A stretch of DNA of 64,000 nt from Macrolepiota albuminosa (Eukaryota; Basidiomycota; Agaricomycetes; Agaricales; Agaricaceae): positions 124,001 to 188,000 of the forward strand of contig JAMWFC010000133.1 in the NCBI GenBank assembly GCA_027475525.1, read 5' to 3'. The position numbers were made by a program, and so were the translations under genes. Positions within the stretch are counted from its first letter, which is position 1; each line of letters begins with the position of its first letter. Below, piece after piece: positions 44,354 to 55,743 of this stretch. The notes beneath the pieces were generated by a model, which searched no databases, was not told the origin of the DNA, and saw nothing but the letters and a program-made list of their open reading frames with translations.

Positions 44354-45895
44354 GTGGATGTATGTCCACCTACGTCCTCACGAGTCAAGTTGGAAGACTT
44401 GAAAGACAGCATCCGAGAGGCGGAAGCCTCAGTAGAGGGGGACACATGGTCCCTATGGGAGCGACCAGCCCCCCTGCCAGAGTACGACTGGGCATATGAC
44501 CCCCAAATGCCGCAAGAGTGGAACGAGCTGGTGGCAGCCACGTGTGCGCAAAATGCGCACCAGAGACGGATGACCGTCAAACCAGTGTATTGCCAGCCAG
44601 CCCCGGACGAGGTGTCCGTAGCGTACTTGCTTGTACGTAAGGGAAGAAGCCTCATGGCTTATAAGGCAGCGGCAGTGGGTGCTCCGCTGAGACTACATAT
44701 ACCCAATGACAGTGTCAATCGAGTGCTCGCAATGCGCGAGCAGTATGCACCGCCGCCTCGACCACCCTCAGAGACGGTGGAAGTACTTCCCCCGGTACGC
44801 ATGAAGGGGAAGCAGAAGGCGACAAGCCTTCGTGAGGAAGATATCCCTCGGTTGCATCAGCAATGGCAAGAAGAATTTGCCGACATGGTCAATGGGACCA
44901 AGGAGGAGCTCCTGCCATGGCGGGAGGTGAACCATGAGATTAATCTCATAGACGAGAACAAGCAGTATAAGTACCACTTGCCGCGCTGCCTGCGTGCCCT
45001 CCAGGAGCAACTACGCGATAAAACTAATCGCTACTTGAATGCTCAATGGTGGTCCCCATGCACCACCGCTCAAGCTGCACCATTATTGTGCATCCTGAAG
45101 AAGGATGGAACCCTTCAAACAGCTCTTGATGTGCGTCAGCGCAATGACAATACCATAAAGGATGTAACTCCTTTACCAGATCAAGAGGTGATCCGGGAAG
45201 ACGTGGCTCGGGCGAAGTATTGCTTGAAGATTGACCTTACTGACGCTTACGAGCAGGTGCGCATTCGCACTGAGGACGTACCCAAGACCGTATTTGCGTC
45301 GATCATGGGTACATTCACGAGCAATATAATGCAGATTGGAGACTGCAATGCTCCAGCAACTTTCCAGAGGCTAATGACCTCTATCTTCCGAGACGTAATA
45401 GGACGTTTCATGCACGTCTACTTAGATGACATATTCATCTACTCGGATACTATGGAGGAGCATGAGCAGCACCTCAGAGTCGTATTCGAACGACTGCGCA
45501 AGTACAAGTTGTACTTGAAGTGGAAAAAATGTGAGCTCTATGCTCAGAGTATAGACTGCCTAGGGCATGTCATAGATGAGCGGGGTATCCACCCTGATCA
45601 GGACAAGCTCGATCGTATTCGGGAGTGGCGCACGCCCCAAAACTACAATGACATCCAACAATTCGTTGGCCTTGTCAACTACATATCGAGCTTCTTGCCC
45701 AATGTCACAGCCTATACTGGGCCACTTATGGCCATGACGCAGAATGGGTCACCGTTCAATTGGAGGCCGTTGCACCAGCGGTGCTTTGAGATGGTCAAAC
45801 GGATCTGTACAAAGACTCCGGTGATTCGACCAATCGACCTTAGATGGGACGAGCCGATATGGCTCATTTGCAACGCGTCCAAGACAGGCGTCTGA
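44354..45895 (+). pseudogene. gypsy-2 reverse transcriptase
   Basis: RT begins near AAPLLCILKKDGTLQTALDVRQRN. The palm motif KYCLKIDLTDAYEQVRI carries the first catalytic aspartate and VYLDDIFIYSD the second pair. The thumb (CEFL-type block CELYAQSIDCLGHVI) and the RNase H start (WDEPIWLICNASKTGV) follow. The TGA at 45893-45895 lies in RNase H where the family has glycine, a stop not explained by CGA decay. About 200 residues precede RT as a linker from protease. Catalytic residues are intact. Confidence 0.87.
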
Positions 45896-45898
45896 GCC

Positions 45899-47968
45899 AT
45901 GTACGGCCAGGGAAGCAGCTGGCAGACGTGCCATCCAGCAGGGTTCATGTCGAAGAAGTTCACGATGGCCCAGCAAAACTATGCGGTGCACGAGCTGGAG
46001 ACTCTTGCCATACTCGAGGCCCTCCTCAAGTGGGAGGATAAGCTGATGGGATATCCCATCCACATCATAATGGACCACAAGGCCCTTGAGTTCTTTAAAA
46101 CTCAGGTGAACTTGTCGCCGCGTCAGCGACGGTGGATAGACTACATGTCGAGATACCAGTTCGACATCACCTATGTTAAAGGTGAACTCAACAAAGTGGC
46201 AGACTGCTTGTCACGCTACTTTGAGAGTGATGTAGTCGGATACCAGGAGCTCAGGAAGCATGTCCTGAAAGTACGCGCTATGCGTGACGATGAACGGAGG
46301 CGAAGCACTCGCCTCAGAGAGCAGCGTGAAGAGCGGGACATAGCCGCCCAGTTGCTCAAGAAGCATGAAGCCATGGACCCAGCATCCACTAGGGAGCACG
46401 AGCACCACAATGTACCTGTTACGCTTGCGGAGATGCTCGAAGGCGAATTGCCTTCATCCCAGCCTCCTAGCCTGGTCAATGACGGCTTCCAGCAGGAGGT
46501 GGTGCAGGACTATGGTGATGATTCTCTCTTTGCCGAGATAATCGCCAATCCTGACGACCATCCTCGGTTCAGGCATGAGCCTGGTGGACTCATCACGACG
46601 GAGAACCGTCAAGGGGTGGCAGTGGTATGCCTCCCCTGTACGCGAACCATTGTTATGCGGGCCTTGGACCAGGCCCATGCCCTGGTGGGGCACTTTGGTG
46701 CCGCCCGGATGTTGGGCTACATCCGGAGATGGTATTGGTGGCCACGTATGGCCCAAGAAGTGACTAAGTTTTGCGCATCATGCACAGCGTGTCAGACGGC
46801 AAAGTTGCCCCCTGGATCCCCTCCCGGGAAGCTACACCAGCTACCCGTGCCGGTGAAACCTTGGGATTCGATTGGAATGGACTTCGTAGGTCCCTTTCCC
46901 GAGTCCAGAGGGTTTGATTACCTCTGGGTGGTCATATGCCGCATGACGAGCATGGTGCACCTCATACCGGTGCGAACTACGTTGACGGCTAAGGAGCTGT
47001 CTTGGATCTACCTGAGGGAGATCGTTAGGCTGCATGGGCTGCCTAGCACCATTGTGAGCGACCGTGACTCGAAGTTCACGTCTCAATGGTGGAGAGAACT
47101 CCACAAACTGCTAGGAGCGCGACTCCTCATGTCGATGTCCTTCCATCCTCAAACGGATGGGCAGACAGAGCGGGCTAACCGCAGTATAGGTCAGATTCTG
47201 AGGGCAGTTGTTTGCCCTGACCAATGGGACTGGGTGGACTGGTGCCCACTCACTGAGTTTGCAATTAACGCGAGTATCTCAGATACCACAGGGTATGCGC
47301 CCTTTGAACTCAACGGAGGGTACTTGCCCTCCATGCTGCACAAAGTTCGTGCTGATACGGTGGCTCACCGCGGAGTTGTCGAGTTTGCCAGGCAGGCCCT
47401 GGAGAACATCGCGGCGGCGCATGACGCCATCATAGAGGCACAAGTCTTCCAGGTGAAAAACACCAATCACCATAGGCAAGCAGACCCGCCAATAGCAGTA
47501 GGAGCGTTGGTCTACCTATCAACGCGTAATCTGAAGCTCCCAAAGGGACGGGCGAGTAAACTCTGCCTGAAATGGGTAGGCCCATACCGCGTCCTAGATG
47601 CAGAGCCAAGTACCTCCAACTACGTGCTGGAGTTGCCTCTGGCATTACAGGAACGACACATCGTTCCTAAGTTTCATGTGTCACTGTTGCGACCGTACAG
47701 CGTGTCTGACGATGCGCTGTTCCCTAACAGGGCAACCCCGGGCCCCTATGATTTTGGGGCTTGAGACAATGACAAATGGTTCGTTGAGTGCATAATTGGG
47801 CACCAGTGGACTGAGCGTAACACGCTCAAGTTTGAAGTACGTTGGTCCCTGGGGGACACAACATGGGAGCCACACTCCCATTGCTCCAAGTTAGCAGCAC
47901 TTGACCATTATTTGGAGTTGAGGGGCGTTAAGCGCCCACATCAATTAAGTAAGCGTGCTGGCGCTTAA
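45899..47968 (+). pseudogene. gypsy-2 RNase H, integrase and chromodomain
   Basis: RNase H continues (ELETLAILEALLKWEDKL, MDHKALEFF). The integrase zinc-binding domain follows (HALVGHFGAARML, WWPRM, CASCTACQ). The core has acidic residues in GMDFVGPF, VSDRDSKFTS and TDGQTERANRS. The GPY-type block WVGPYRVLDAEP comes after, and then VPKFHVSLLRPY. After a TGA at 47762-47764 the same frame continues for 68 codons as a chromodomain (WFVECIIGHQW, FEVRWSLGDTTWEPHS), ending at TAA 47966-47968. Chromodomains can steer integration to marked chromatin. Confidence 0.87.
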
Positions 47969-48069
47969 TTTGATCGGCAGTGCCGATCGCGGCTTGGCTG
48001 AGTTGGTCAGCAGCTGTGGCTGAAACACGTCTTAAAAGGCGAAATTTCTTTTTCGCTTTTTTCCCAACC

Positions 48070-51000
48070 ATGGACAACATGCCTGTGGACCTGAGTGAAC
48101 AGCAGCAGCAGCAGTTTGAGAGTACGCCGTTGGTCTTACCGCCAGCTGAAGGGGGGGGGGGCAGATGGCTCCCCCGCTCGCCCAAAATGCGCCCCAGTGG
48201 GGACAATCGCAACAAGCTGTGGGCTTCCCACAGCAGCAGCAACCACCAGCGGCGGGCTACCTGCCACAGCAGCCGGTGATCAGTGGCTATCTGCCACTTC
48301 AAACCATGCAGGGCAACTTCATGCCCCAGAACGCACCTGGGGGCGGCTATCAGCCCCAACAACCATTACCGGGCGCTTATGCGCCACATCACACCGAGGG
48401 CCAATCCCAGCAACAGGCCTACGGGGGGCTAGTCAGCCTCCAAGCAGCACCAGGATGGGGGCAGTTTGCCCCTGCTATGGCGAGAGGGGCTCTGGGCGCA
48501 CATTCTTTTCCCCAGTTTATGGCCCCGGCGCACTACCCTGGGATGGGTGGTGTGCCTGTAATGATGCCGTACCCCCCGGCTTGGATGGGGGCTTGGGGTG
48601 CAATGCCCCAGTACAGCGACTCGCATGAGTCGCAAGCCAAGGGAGGCCGGTCGATTTCCCTGTCGACCACAGCACCAATTGACAATCTAGAGGGACACAA
48701 AGCATCTCTCATGCAGGCCACCGCGGCCATTGAGAGTACAGAAACTCTCAATACAGAACGGAGCATCAGTTCATCAGCTGATGCGCCGACGGAGAGCTTG
48801 GCCAAGCTCTCCTTGCTACAGCGGCTGGAAATGCCGCACCAATCCGAGCCCAGCTCAGAAGAAGAGTCGCGTCCTCGACGCAACAAAGGAAAAGCACAGG
48901 CTGTCGAGCCCACTCACAACCAGGACTTAGTCCTGGCTACCCTTCTCCAACGTCTGGGAGATAACAGGTACAATGTACCTGCAGAGTCATCATTCCTCTG
49001 CGATGCGGAGGCAGTCGTCCTCATCTGCCGGATGATGGACAACATGGATCATATGCGTGCTCAGCGCAAAACTGATCTCCTTGCCCTTTCAGCCGCTCGT
49101 AAGCGGCAGACTACACCCCCGAGTCGGGACACCGACTCCAGCAAAAGGGCGCGTCGGCAAGGAGTGGAGGATGTGCCCTCCCGCTCGATTAAGTCGAGCG
49201 TTGCTGCCCCTGGCCGGGAGGCCGGCCTAGGACGGGACATCCTCCCCTATGAAGATGTTCCTGCTCCAGCCGCTCCCCGGCTTATCCAGCGCCTCGCAAG
49301 CGGCACGTCTGAGGTCGCATCTTTGCAACCAGTATCCATGGTTTCCACCACGTACTCTGGGGAGCAGAGTTCCAGGGGCGTGAGCACACGCCCCACCGAG
49401 GCTAAGGCCTCACTACCCCGAAAGGATCGTCGGGGTAAGCAACCGGAAGGGCACGCCTACGTCAACGTGCACTTCCCCGAGGATGCCCCGAAAGGGGCCT
49501 CAGGGGCTAACATCCCCTTTTTACCCGCTATACTGGTAGAGGGCCCACCAGCCCGACTCCCGTGGTGTGTGTGGGCAATGGACCCACGGTCTGAGAAGTC
49601 AGAGCCGGAGAGGCTGCCATCCCCGCCCTCCGACGACAATTGGTATGAGGAGCCTGAAGAGGCTCGTATGGAATCCCCTGTGCTGCACGAGACGGCGGCA
49701 CAACGTATGGCGCGCAAACGGTGCAACAGCAATCGATGAGCTAAGATGGAGCGTCGGGCGCAGGATAGCGCCAAGCGAGGAGCTGCCCTCCTCGAGGACC
49801 AAACCGGGCGCATTCCTGATGCACTCGGTGTTGTGATCTATCGTGATCACACTATTGAGCTCCAGAACTCATTCTTTGGCGCGGGGTTAGCTCCCCAATT
49901 CTATTGGTCGCCAATGACCAATACTATCTTCGTCGGGCAAGAAGCCTGCGCAGCCAGGTCCTTCGAGGATGATAAACAGGGCAACGCCGCAGCAACGCCC
50001 CACAACAGTAAGGTGTACCAAGTGGCACCTCACGGGTTTCCCCACAGTCCTCAAGAAGTCCGCAGACTTCATGCACTGGTTAACAACCAGTTTACGCCGC
50101 TTTGTCAGTGTCAGTTGGGCTACCTCTTGCTCAACGAATTCAAGCGGGTGGCGCTCAACTGCCACCCTACGGCCCAAGACAGAGCTATGTCTCATTTACT
50201 CGACGAGGTCGAGTATAGGACTATCGTGGTACCCTTCGTGAGTCCAGAGGAGCGGGAGAACGTCCCGCAAATAATTGTGCCGTCGCGGCTCTATCGCCGC
50301 AAGGAAGGAGGGAAAATTGCCTTTGTCAGCCTTACCCCTCCTGATCCAAAGCAACCATTTGCTTTGGACTACCTGGGCTCATACGCCCTCCTCTATGGAC
50401 GTCCGGGAACGTCCAACGTATGGACCGGTCTGGCCATGGACTGAGCCATGCGCATTCATTGGCGCAGCCTCTTTGGGTTTGCGCTTGTATGCGCCCTCAG
50501 CGCCAGCCGCCCCTCCAAGGCCACGGTACACAAGTACCTGGCCTACGTCTTCGCCAGGCCAGGCCTCTACAAAGAGGCCATGGCTGAGTACGAGGCGGCC
50601 ATGGGGCAAGTCTTTGAGCCTCTCCACGCCGACGACCCTACCTTCAAGGTTCAGGCTGTGGACATTCCGGAAGCATCAGCTTCTGTGTTCACTACTTCGG
50701 ACGCGTTACGCGTCCTTCTTCACAATCAAGTTCCGGTCAGCTGGGCTGACCACGCGTATACTTATGGGGTCACCTACTTGGCCCATCTATTATTCAGCAA
50801 CAGCCAGCTCTACAACGAGGCGGCTGCTATCGATGACAAGAGGCTACAACGCCTCGACCACTACGGTACACCCCAGTCCATCCCTCAGTGGGATGGGTGG
50901 CACGAGGCCACCATTGGCGATCGCCAATGCCTGATGCTCCAGGTACACCCCAGTCCATCCCTCAGTGGGATGGGTGGCACGAGGCCACCATTGGCGATCG

Positions 51001-51373
51001 CCAATGCCTGATGCTCCAGCAGCAGGACAGTCGTCGTGCATACGACGACGCGCTCGCCAAGGGGATGTACCTCTTCATCGGGCAAGACATTCATGCCCGC
51101 GAAATCTGGACGCGCCAGTACCCGTCTGACACCGGGGATCTGCCTGATCCCCAACCATCTGTCCCGGGGTCGACCATCGACCCCAATCTCACACTGTCCC
51201 CCCTCCGGGACTATGACAATTTCCTGCCAGTAGCAGGGCCTTCAGGCACGTCCTACGCGCCCGCACCCAAGGATGAACTCCTCAACTACGACATGGACGA
51301 TGCAACTGCCGATCCATTCCAGGAGCCTGGGGACTCTCCCATTGCCCCCGTCCCAGACTTACCGACGGCATGA
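48070..51373 (+). pseudogene. extra 3' reading frame of gypsy-2, unknown function
   Basis: I do not recognise this protein. It starts MDNMPVDLSEQQQQQ, shifts frame at a run of about ten G near 48151, and then runs in one frame through TGA codons at 49737-49739 and 50442-50444. It reaches a 77-bp duplication (50865-51018), after which a third frame ends PVPDLPTA at 51373. The N-terminal 170 residues are rich in Q, P, G and Y. A charged middle has basic patches (SKRARRQG, RRNKGK). The C-terminal half looks globular (FFGAGLAPQFYW, CQCQLGYLLLNEFKRVALN). There is no clear signal peptide or fusion-type membrane anchor, so an envelope role is not supported. Confidence 0.65.
50865..51018. repeat. exact 77-bp tandem duplication in the gypsy-2 extra frame
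   Basis: 50865-50941 equals 50942-51018. Confidence 0.9.
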
Positions 51374-51418
51374 CCATCGTATTATCTCAAGACCGTAGCT
51401 CGGTCTGATTGGGGGGTG

Positions 51419-51651
51419 TGTAGCGTAGTCCGCTATGTGGCGTTGGCCACATAGCTTTACTTACTGTATAGTAGTAAATATTATATTATATTTATTATAA
51501 TATAATATTATTTACATTAGTATATAATTAGTTTACCCTGCTGCTTACAAAGCAGCTTATTTTTGTGTTGTACTTCATAGTCAATAGACCGGACTGGTCT
51601 GATTCTGTGCAGTGTGAACACTAAGCTCACAATTCCTGTAACTTTGTTACA
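51419..51651 (+). repeat. gypsy-2 3' LTR
   Basis: 233 bp matching the 5' LTR except for a C/T change near the end. Its last 76 bases are repeated by a 77-bp duplication (51576-51729). Confidence 0.92.
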
Positions 51652-51729
51652 CCATAGTCAATAGACCGGACTGGTCTGATTCTGTGCAGTGTGAACACTA
51701 AGCTCACAATTCCTGTAACTTTGTTACAC
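51576..51729. repeat. exact 77-bp tandem duplication at gypsy-2 3' LTR end
   Basis: 51576-51652 equals 51653-51729. Without it the hAT sequence would follow the LTR directly. Confidence 0.9.
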
Positions 51730-51839
51730 ATGTACGTGTTGCAATAACATTATATTGACATCTGCAAGCCTTTTCATAGTATTCATTGAGTTTAGATAGC
51801 CCAGCCCTTGCAGCAAACACACACCTGTCCCCAACATCC

Positions 51840-52482
51840 TAATGCAATATACAGTAGAATTATAGTCAAATAGTAATGCAATTTGCCCTGTAACGTAGAT
51901 ATAACTAATGCATCACGATGGTAATGCAATTTTTTCTGTAACCTTACACATAACTAATGCATCAGTTATGCATTACTCAATTGCTAAATGCAGAAAAATG
52001 CATCAACAAGGGATTGAACAGAGGATCTTTTGTATAAATAAGCAGGAGATCAACAATATAACCAATAGACCACCATGCCATTGAAAATAATCTAAGTTAC
52101 AAAATATAGATACTGTTGCAAGACCTGTCTAGTGCTCACACCAGTTAGCTGGTTAGGCCTTGGTTAGGGTTGTTAAGGTTTTGTTAGTATTAGGTAGTTA
52201 GTTAGAGGTTTGGTTAAGGCTTAGGACAGGTATATTTATTAAAGGGGAGCTTGTCTCCCCTTTACTACATGCGCTCTTTTACTTGAGTTAATGAGGCAAC
52301 TTAGTTTAATGGTTAGTGCTATTAATTACTATGTGTTCAGGTCTGTGGTGCACAAGTTTGAATCTTGGTACTGCCCTGTTTTAGTAATTCTTTTTTTGCC
52401 TTACTAATGCATTAATTACACCATCCAAGTTACACTAGATATTGCATTACTATTCTACTGTAATTATACCACATTATGCATC
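51840..52482. mobile_element. MITE-like insertion with imperfect terminal inverted repeats
   Basis: The left end (TAATGCAATATACAGTAGAAT..., TAGTAATGCAAT) is repeated imperfectly and inverted at the right end (ATTGCATTAC...CTGTAATTATACC). ATGCAT-type motifs recur between. No protein frame is present. It separates two parts of the hAT gene. It encloses a tRNA-like sequence and a 9-bp perfect hairpin (AAAGGGGAG/CTCCCCTTT, 52241-52263). A SINE flanked by chance repeats is the alternative. Confidence 0.5.
52295..52375 (+). repeat. tRNA-like sequence inside the MITE
   Basis: The ends GGCA and TGCC can pair. Box A-like TTAGTTTAATGGTTAGTG and box B-like AAGTTTGAATCTTGG are correctly spaced. Stem quality is poor, so a tRNA-derived relic is more likely than a working gene. 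Confidence 0.4.
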
Positions 52483-52930
52483 AAAGTGTCGGGGTCGGCT
52501 GAAACACAAGAGAAGGAGGTTGAGAGGAATCATCGATGTAATTCTTGAGAGCTTTGATCATGTGCTCATACATCGGTAACACCCATGGAAGAGTGGGTGT
52601 CCCAGCACGAGACATCTGAAGGGTGACTTTAGTAAAGATCTAATAAATTATAGACATGTCAGAAGTCAGATCAGACAAGATTATCAAGTATGCACCTCAA
52701 GTAAAGATTTAAGGCTTTCAAGACGCTTCCAATCTTCTTCGTCGAGGCGGAGTAAATTAAGTTCCAAATAACCCTTCAGCCACCTATTGATAGCCTAGAA
52801 ATAAGGTCATTAAAGCAAGCTAAATATATATTTTTATGGCTTAAACACACTTTTTTAAGAATCAAAGCACACTCAATTATAGAGTAAGTCCAATTCCACC
52901 GTGTTCGTGTCATGTTACATGTGACCGAAC

Positions 52931-53120
52931 CCAGATACAGTAGTCAGTACATACAATTTCTTCTTTAGTTTGATTCATTCTCGTTATAGATACATCGTGT
53001 TGTTAACGCATCATGCTACATAGTACAATAAATTCTCGTTATAGACTTACTGTCGTGTTGCATTGCAAAACACCGTCAGTGGCATAACACTTGAATCAAA
53101 CTAAATTTTTTTTATGCACG
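52931..53120. other. spacer with a short direct repeat
   Basis: ATTCTCGTTATAGA occurs twice (about 52977 and 53032), each followed by a CGTGTTG. It leads into a gag fragment and might be part of its leader. No gene is seen. Confidence 0.4.
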
Positions 53121-53578
53121 ATGTCGATGACAGGTGCCCCCAAGGAAGAAGGCCCTGGAACCACAGAAGAACATACCGCAAAAATGGTTTTTCAGGCCTT
53201 GCAGACCGAGCTCATGGCACAGCTACAGACTGGCTTGGCAGAGATACAGGGTGGTCTGGACGTACTGGCAGCCTGGGTGACTTCTCTGGAATGCGCCGAC
53301 CGCAGATCAGGACTGAAGCCCAGCATTAGCCCGCTTGAGAAGTACGATGGGGCATCAAGAACGCTCGCAGATCAATTTGTTAGCCAGGTCAAGGCTGCAG
53401 CCAAATTTGAGAGGTTCTGGGATGAGCGGCAGAAGGTGCTGTGGGCGCAGTGGTACCTGACAGGGTTGGCCTTGGCATGGTTGAGGGTTATCACCACAGG
53501 CTCCGATGACCCGGAGTCGAACCCACAGCGGTTTGGGTGGGATGCCTGGCTGACGGACTTCAAGGCGACCACAATGAT
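53121..53578 (+). pseudogene. gypsy-type gag fragment, 3'-truncated
   Basis: Starts MSMTGAPKEEGPG. A predicted coiled-coil-like stretch (LQTELMAQLQTGLAEIQGGL) leads to the gag core (SPLEKYDGASRTLADQFVSQV, WAQWYLTGLALAWL). The frame ends near KATTMIM, where the sequence turns abruptly into a minus-strand transposase. No zinc knuckle, protease or RT follows, so only the first third of an element is present. Confidence 0.7.
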
Positions 53579-54719
53579 CATGTGCATAGAAAGTTGATTC
53601 ATCATGAAACCAAATCACAAGTGCATGGTGCACAGTTGGTGGAATATCCCAACCATGCACTTCTGACCAACGCCACAATTGTTCTTCAAAGATTTTCATA
53701 GCTGGAAGGAAAACCTTTTGTCGGTACTCAATTACGTCCTTTCGCTCATGACTATCAACATATTGGCCCTGAAAGTTTCTTTGCCATCAGTATCCCATCT
53801 TTTCCATCCATCTTTGTGCTGTTGCTAATGAAATTGTTTTTGTCTGCTGTAGACATTCTAGTACATCAGGTTTTTCACAATACTTGACAATGTCCTCAGC
53901 CACAACATATTTTCCCAAGCTTTGGAGGTATAGATGGATTTCTTGTGAAAAATCTTCATCATCAATAGCTGACTTGTTTCCCTTGCCAAAGTTATTTTCT
54001 GGAATCTCCTTTTGATCATTAATGAATGTCTGTGCCCAGTTTTGGAAGTTATCAGCAAGGCGTGGGTTCTTGCTGGTAAACTTGGCTGTTTGCTATGGTG
54101 CTTTTGTCTAATTGCCTCGTACACCTGGACTTTTTTTCTCCATCCAAATATAAGCTGCCAAAAATATCCTAACTCCTTGCAGTTGTTCTGTTGTAACCTT
54201 GTCCAGGCTAGGAACCTTGTAGCCACATGCTCGTGGTGGCTTCAATATGTTTGTCAGATTCACAAAGGCTAACTCAGCCTCTTCACAACTGGGTGGAAAG
54301 ACAAATGCACCCTTTTTTGAAGTGAATGCCCTCTCCTCAGCTGCACTATCATCCAGGTCATCTTCCTCCTCAGGATCCAAAATGCCATAAAAAGGTATGT
54401 GACATTTGTCATTTTCTTCTTCATTGAGAAAATAATAATCTTCATCATCCATTGTATAGTCAGTTGTTGTGGTTAGATGACTAAGATCTTGAGGAATATC
54501 CATAGTGAATGGAGATGTTTAGTTTTTGTGCACATTTCTAGTGGTGAGACTGTCAAATAGTTTCAACAAGCCATTGTGGAAGTTTGTGTTGGTATTTTCA
54601 ATAAAGGGGTTGATTTCCTGTGCTTGAGTATAGGTTTCGACAATATCTTTTATATGCTTCCTGATTTTCATAGATGTATTCTGTTTCATGTCATCAGATA
54701 TCAATAAGGTTTGTACAAC
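53579..54719 (-). pseudogene. DDE_1-type transposase, 3'-truncated
   Basis: An acidic N-terminus (MDIPQDLSHL from 54503, an earlier in-frame stretch ends in TAA at 54519) leads to LKPPRACGYKVPSL, a block I know from basidiomycete DDE_1 superfamily proteins. In shifted frames come GKYVVAEDIVKYC, AQRWMEKMGY, GQYVDSHERKDVIEYRQ and FLPAMKIFEE. Then VIWFHDESTFYAHD appears, holding the first catalytic aspartate of the DDE core. The sequence stops right there at the junction with the gag fragment, so the second and third acidic residues are missing. Stops and frameshifts throughout make it a relic. Confidence 0.75.
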
Positions 54720-55743
54720 TCAGAAAAGGTCTCACATTCTCTTTTTGTGCATCATCTGAGTTATGCTGCTTTCTTTAAAACTGTATCAAATTGCAGAGCT
54801 GCTTTCTGTATCAACTCATTAGTGCTTAGAGTGATTTGCAACATGTCTGGTATGCATCTGTTACATGTTTGGTACACGTTTGATGTGATTATAAATAGAT
54901 TAATGGTTATTTCTCAAGGTATAAAGCCTAATTCCAAAATTGGGCTCCAACAACCTCTTATAATTAAGTTTCCTAAGAGATTGTTGGAGCCCTTTTGACT
55001 ACTAAGTCCCTTGCTAAGGAGAAATACAGGATTTCATTGAGTTGTTACTCTTTGTCATGATTTGCTCATGTGATGACCACGTTCCTGCATGAACCATATC
55101 TTACCGTAGAAAGTTTTTCAATGACAGATTATTACTGAAAGCCTTTGTGAGATTCCCTGTGTCTTCATAGTATGGTAACCTAATGCACACAATTAACAGG
55201 TTGGCGTAATATAGTCAGCACAAAAATGTTTGCATCAAGTTTCCAGCTTGGCAGCTCAATATTCCTTGAATAGGGCCGTAGAATGTGTGCATGCTATTGT
55301 TATTAGCCATATGCTTTACTATGTGAGTTCAAGCACTGCTCTGTATCCCATATCTATTTGATTTTGGTGCTACAGTATTCAGTCAAAAGCTACAGAGATC
55401 CAGGTATACTTTATATCCTGACACTATCAGAGGATATATCTATATTTATGACTGGGATTATTTGTGGCAATGTTGAAGTAACAGCTGTTCACAATTTGAG
55501 GTCTCATTACTTATATCTCTATTGACAGGCATTCTTTGTTCATCGCATCCAGGTCCTGTCTTCAAAATAGTTGTTTCCATGTTTCTTGTAGTTTTTTTGT
55601 CTACTACGTTCTATCTGTGCCTTTGCTGCAGGAGTTCTTTGGCATCAGATACCGAATATTGTTGTTGTTGAGGCAAGGTGGCAGTGGATGGCGGTAATCA
55701 CACCATTTGTAGTATGTGAAGTCAACAACGTGCTGATAACCGT
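54720..55743. other. AT-rich spacer
   Basis: No gene that I can support. It holds one strong inverted repeat (54942-54992), listed separately. Confidence 0.5.
54942..54992. repeat. 51-bp inverted repeat, 19-bp arms
   Basis: GGGCTCCAACAACCTCTTA is followed 13 bases later by its reverse complement with one mismatch. The outer GGCTCCAAC equals the start of the hAT terminal region at 39517, so this may be two hAT ends back to back or a minimal hAT-derived element. Confidence 0.7.

Larger units (their letters stand above)
40314..51651 (+). mobile_element. Ty3/gypsy chromovirus gypsy-2 with an extra 3' reading frame
   Basis: Two identical-length LTRs of 233 bp (40314-40546 and 51419-51651, both TGTAGCGTAG...GTTACA) flank gag, protease, RT/RNase H, integrase and a chromodomain. 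A further long frame of about 1,080 codons follows. The 5 bp outside the LTRs read CACGT on the left and CATGT on the right, a probable target duplication with one transition. The element sits inside the hAT transposase gene. At 11.3 kb it is long for a fungal gypsy element because of the extra frame. A G-run precedes the 3' LTR as a polypurine tract. Confidence 0.88.
51730..52930 (-). pseudogene. hAT transposase, central part, split by a MITE
   Basis: Reading minus, TRTRWNWTYSIIECALILKK (the hAT RW motif) lies near 52900-52840, followed by a probable intron. RWLKGYLELNLLRLDEEDW comes next, a second intron follows (GTGCAT...TAG, about 52638-52694), and then TPTLPWVLPMYEHMIKAL. After the MITE-like insert, AARAGLSKLNEYYEK lies just upstream of the gypsy-2 insertion. 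The order matches the central hAT fold preceding the dimerisation domain at 39670-40313. Short exon pieces and two insertions mean it is inactive. The N-terminal zinc finger is not found. Confidence 0.7.

Noticed and set aside
48070..51373. Envelope glycoprotein for the extra gypsy-2 frame
   Set aside because: No signal peptide, no transmembrane anchor and no furin-type cleavage context; composition is that of a soluble low-complexity plus globular protein.
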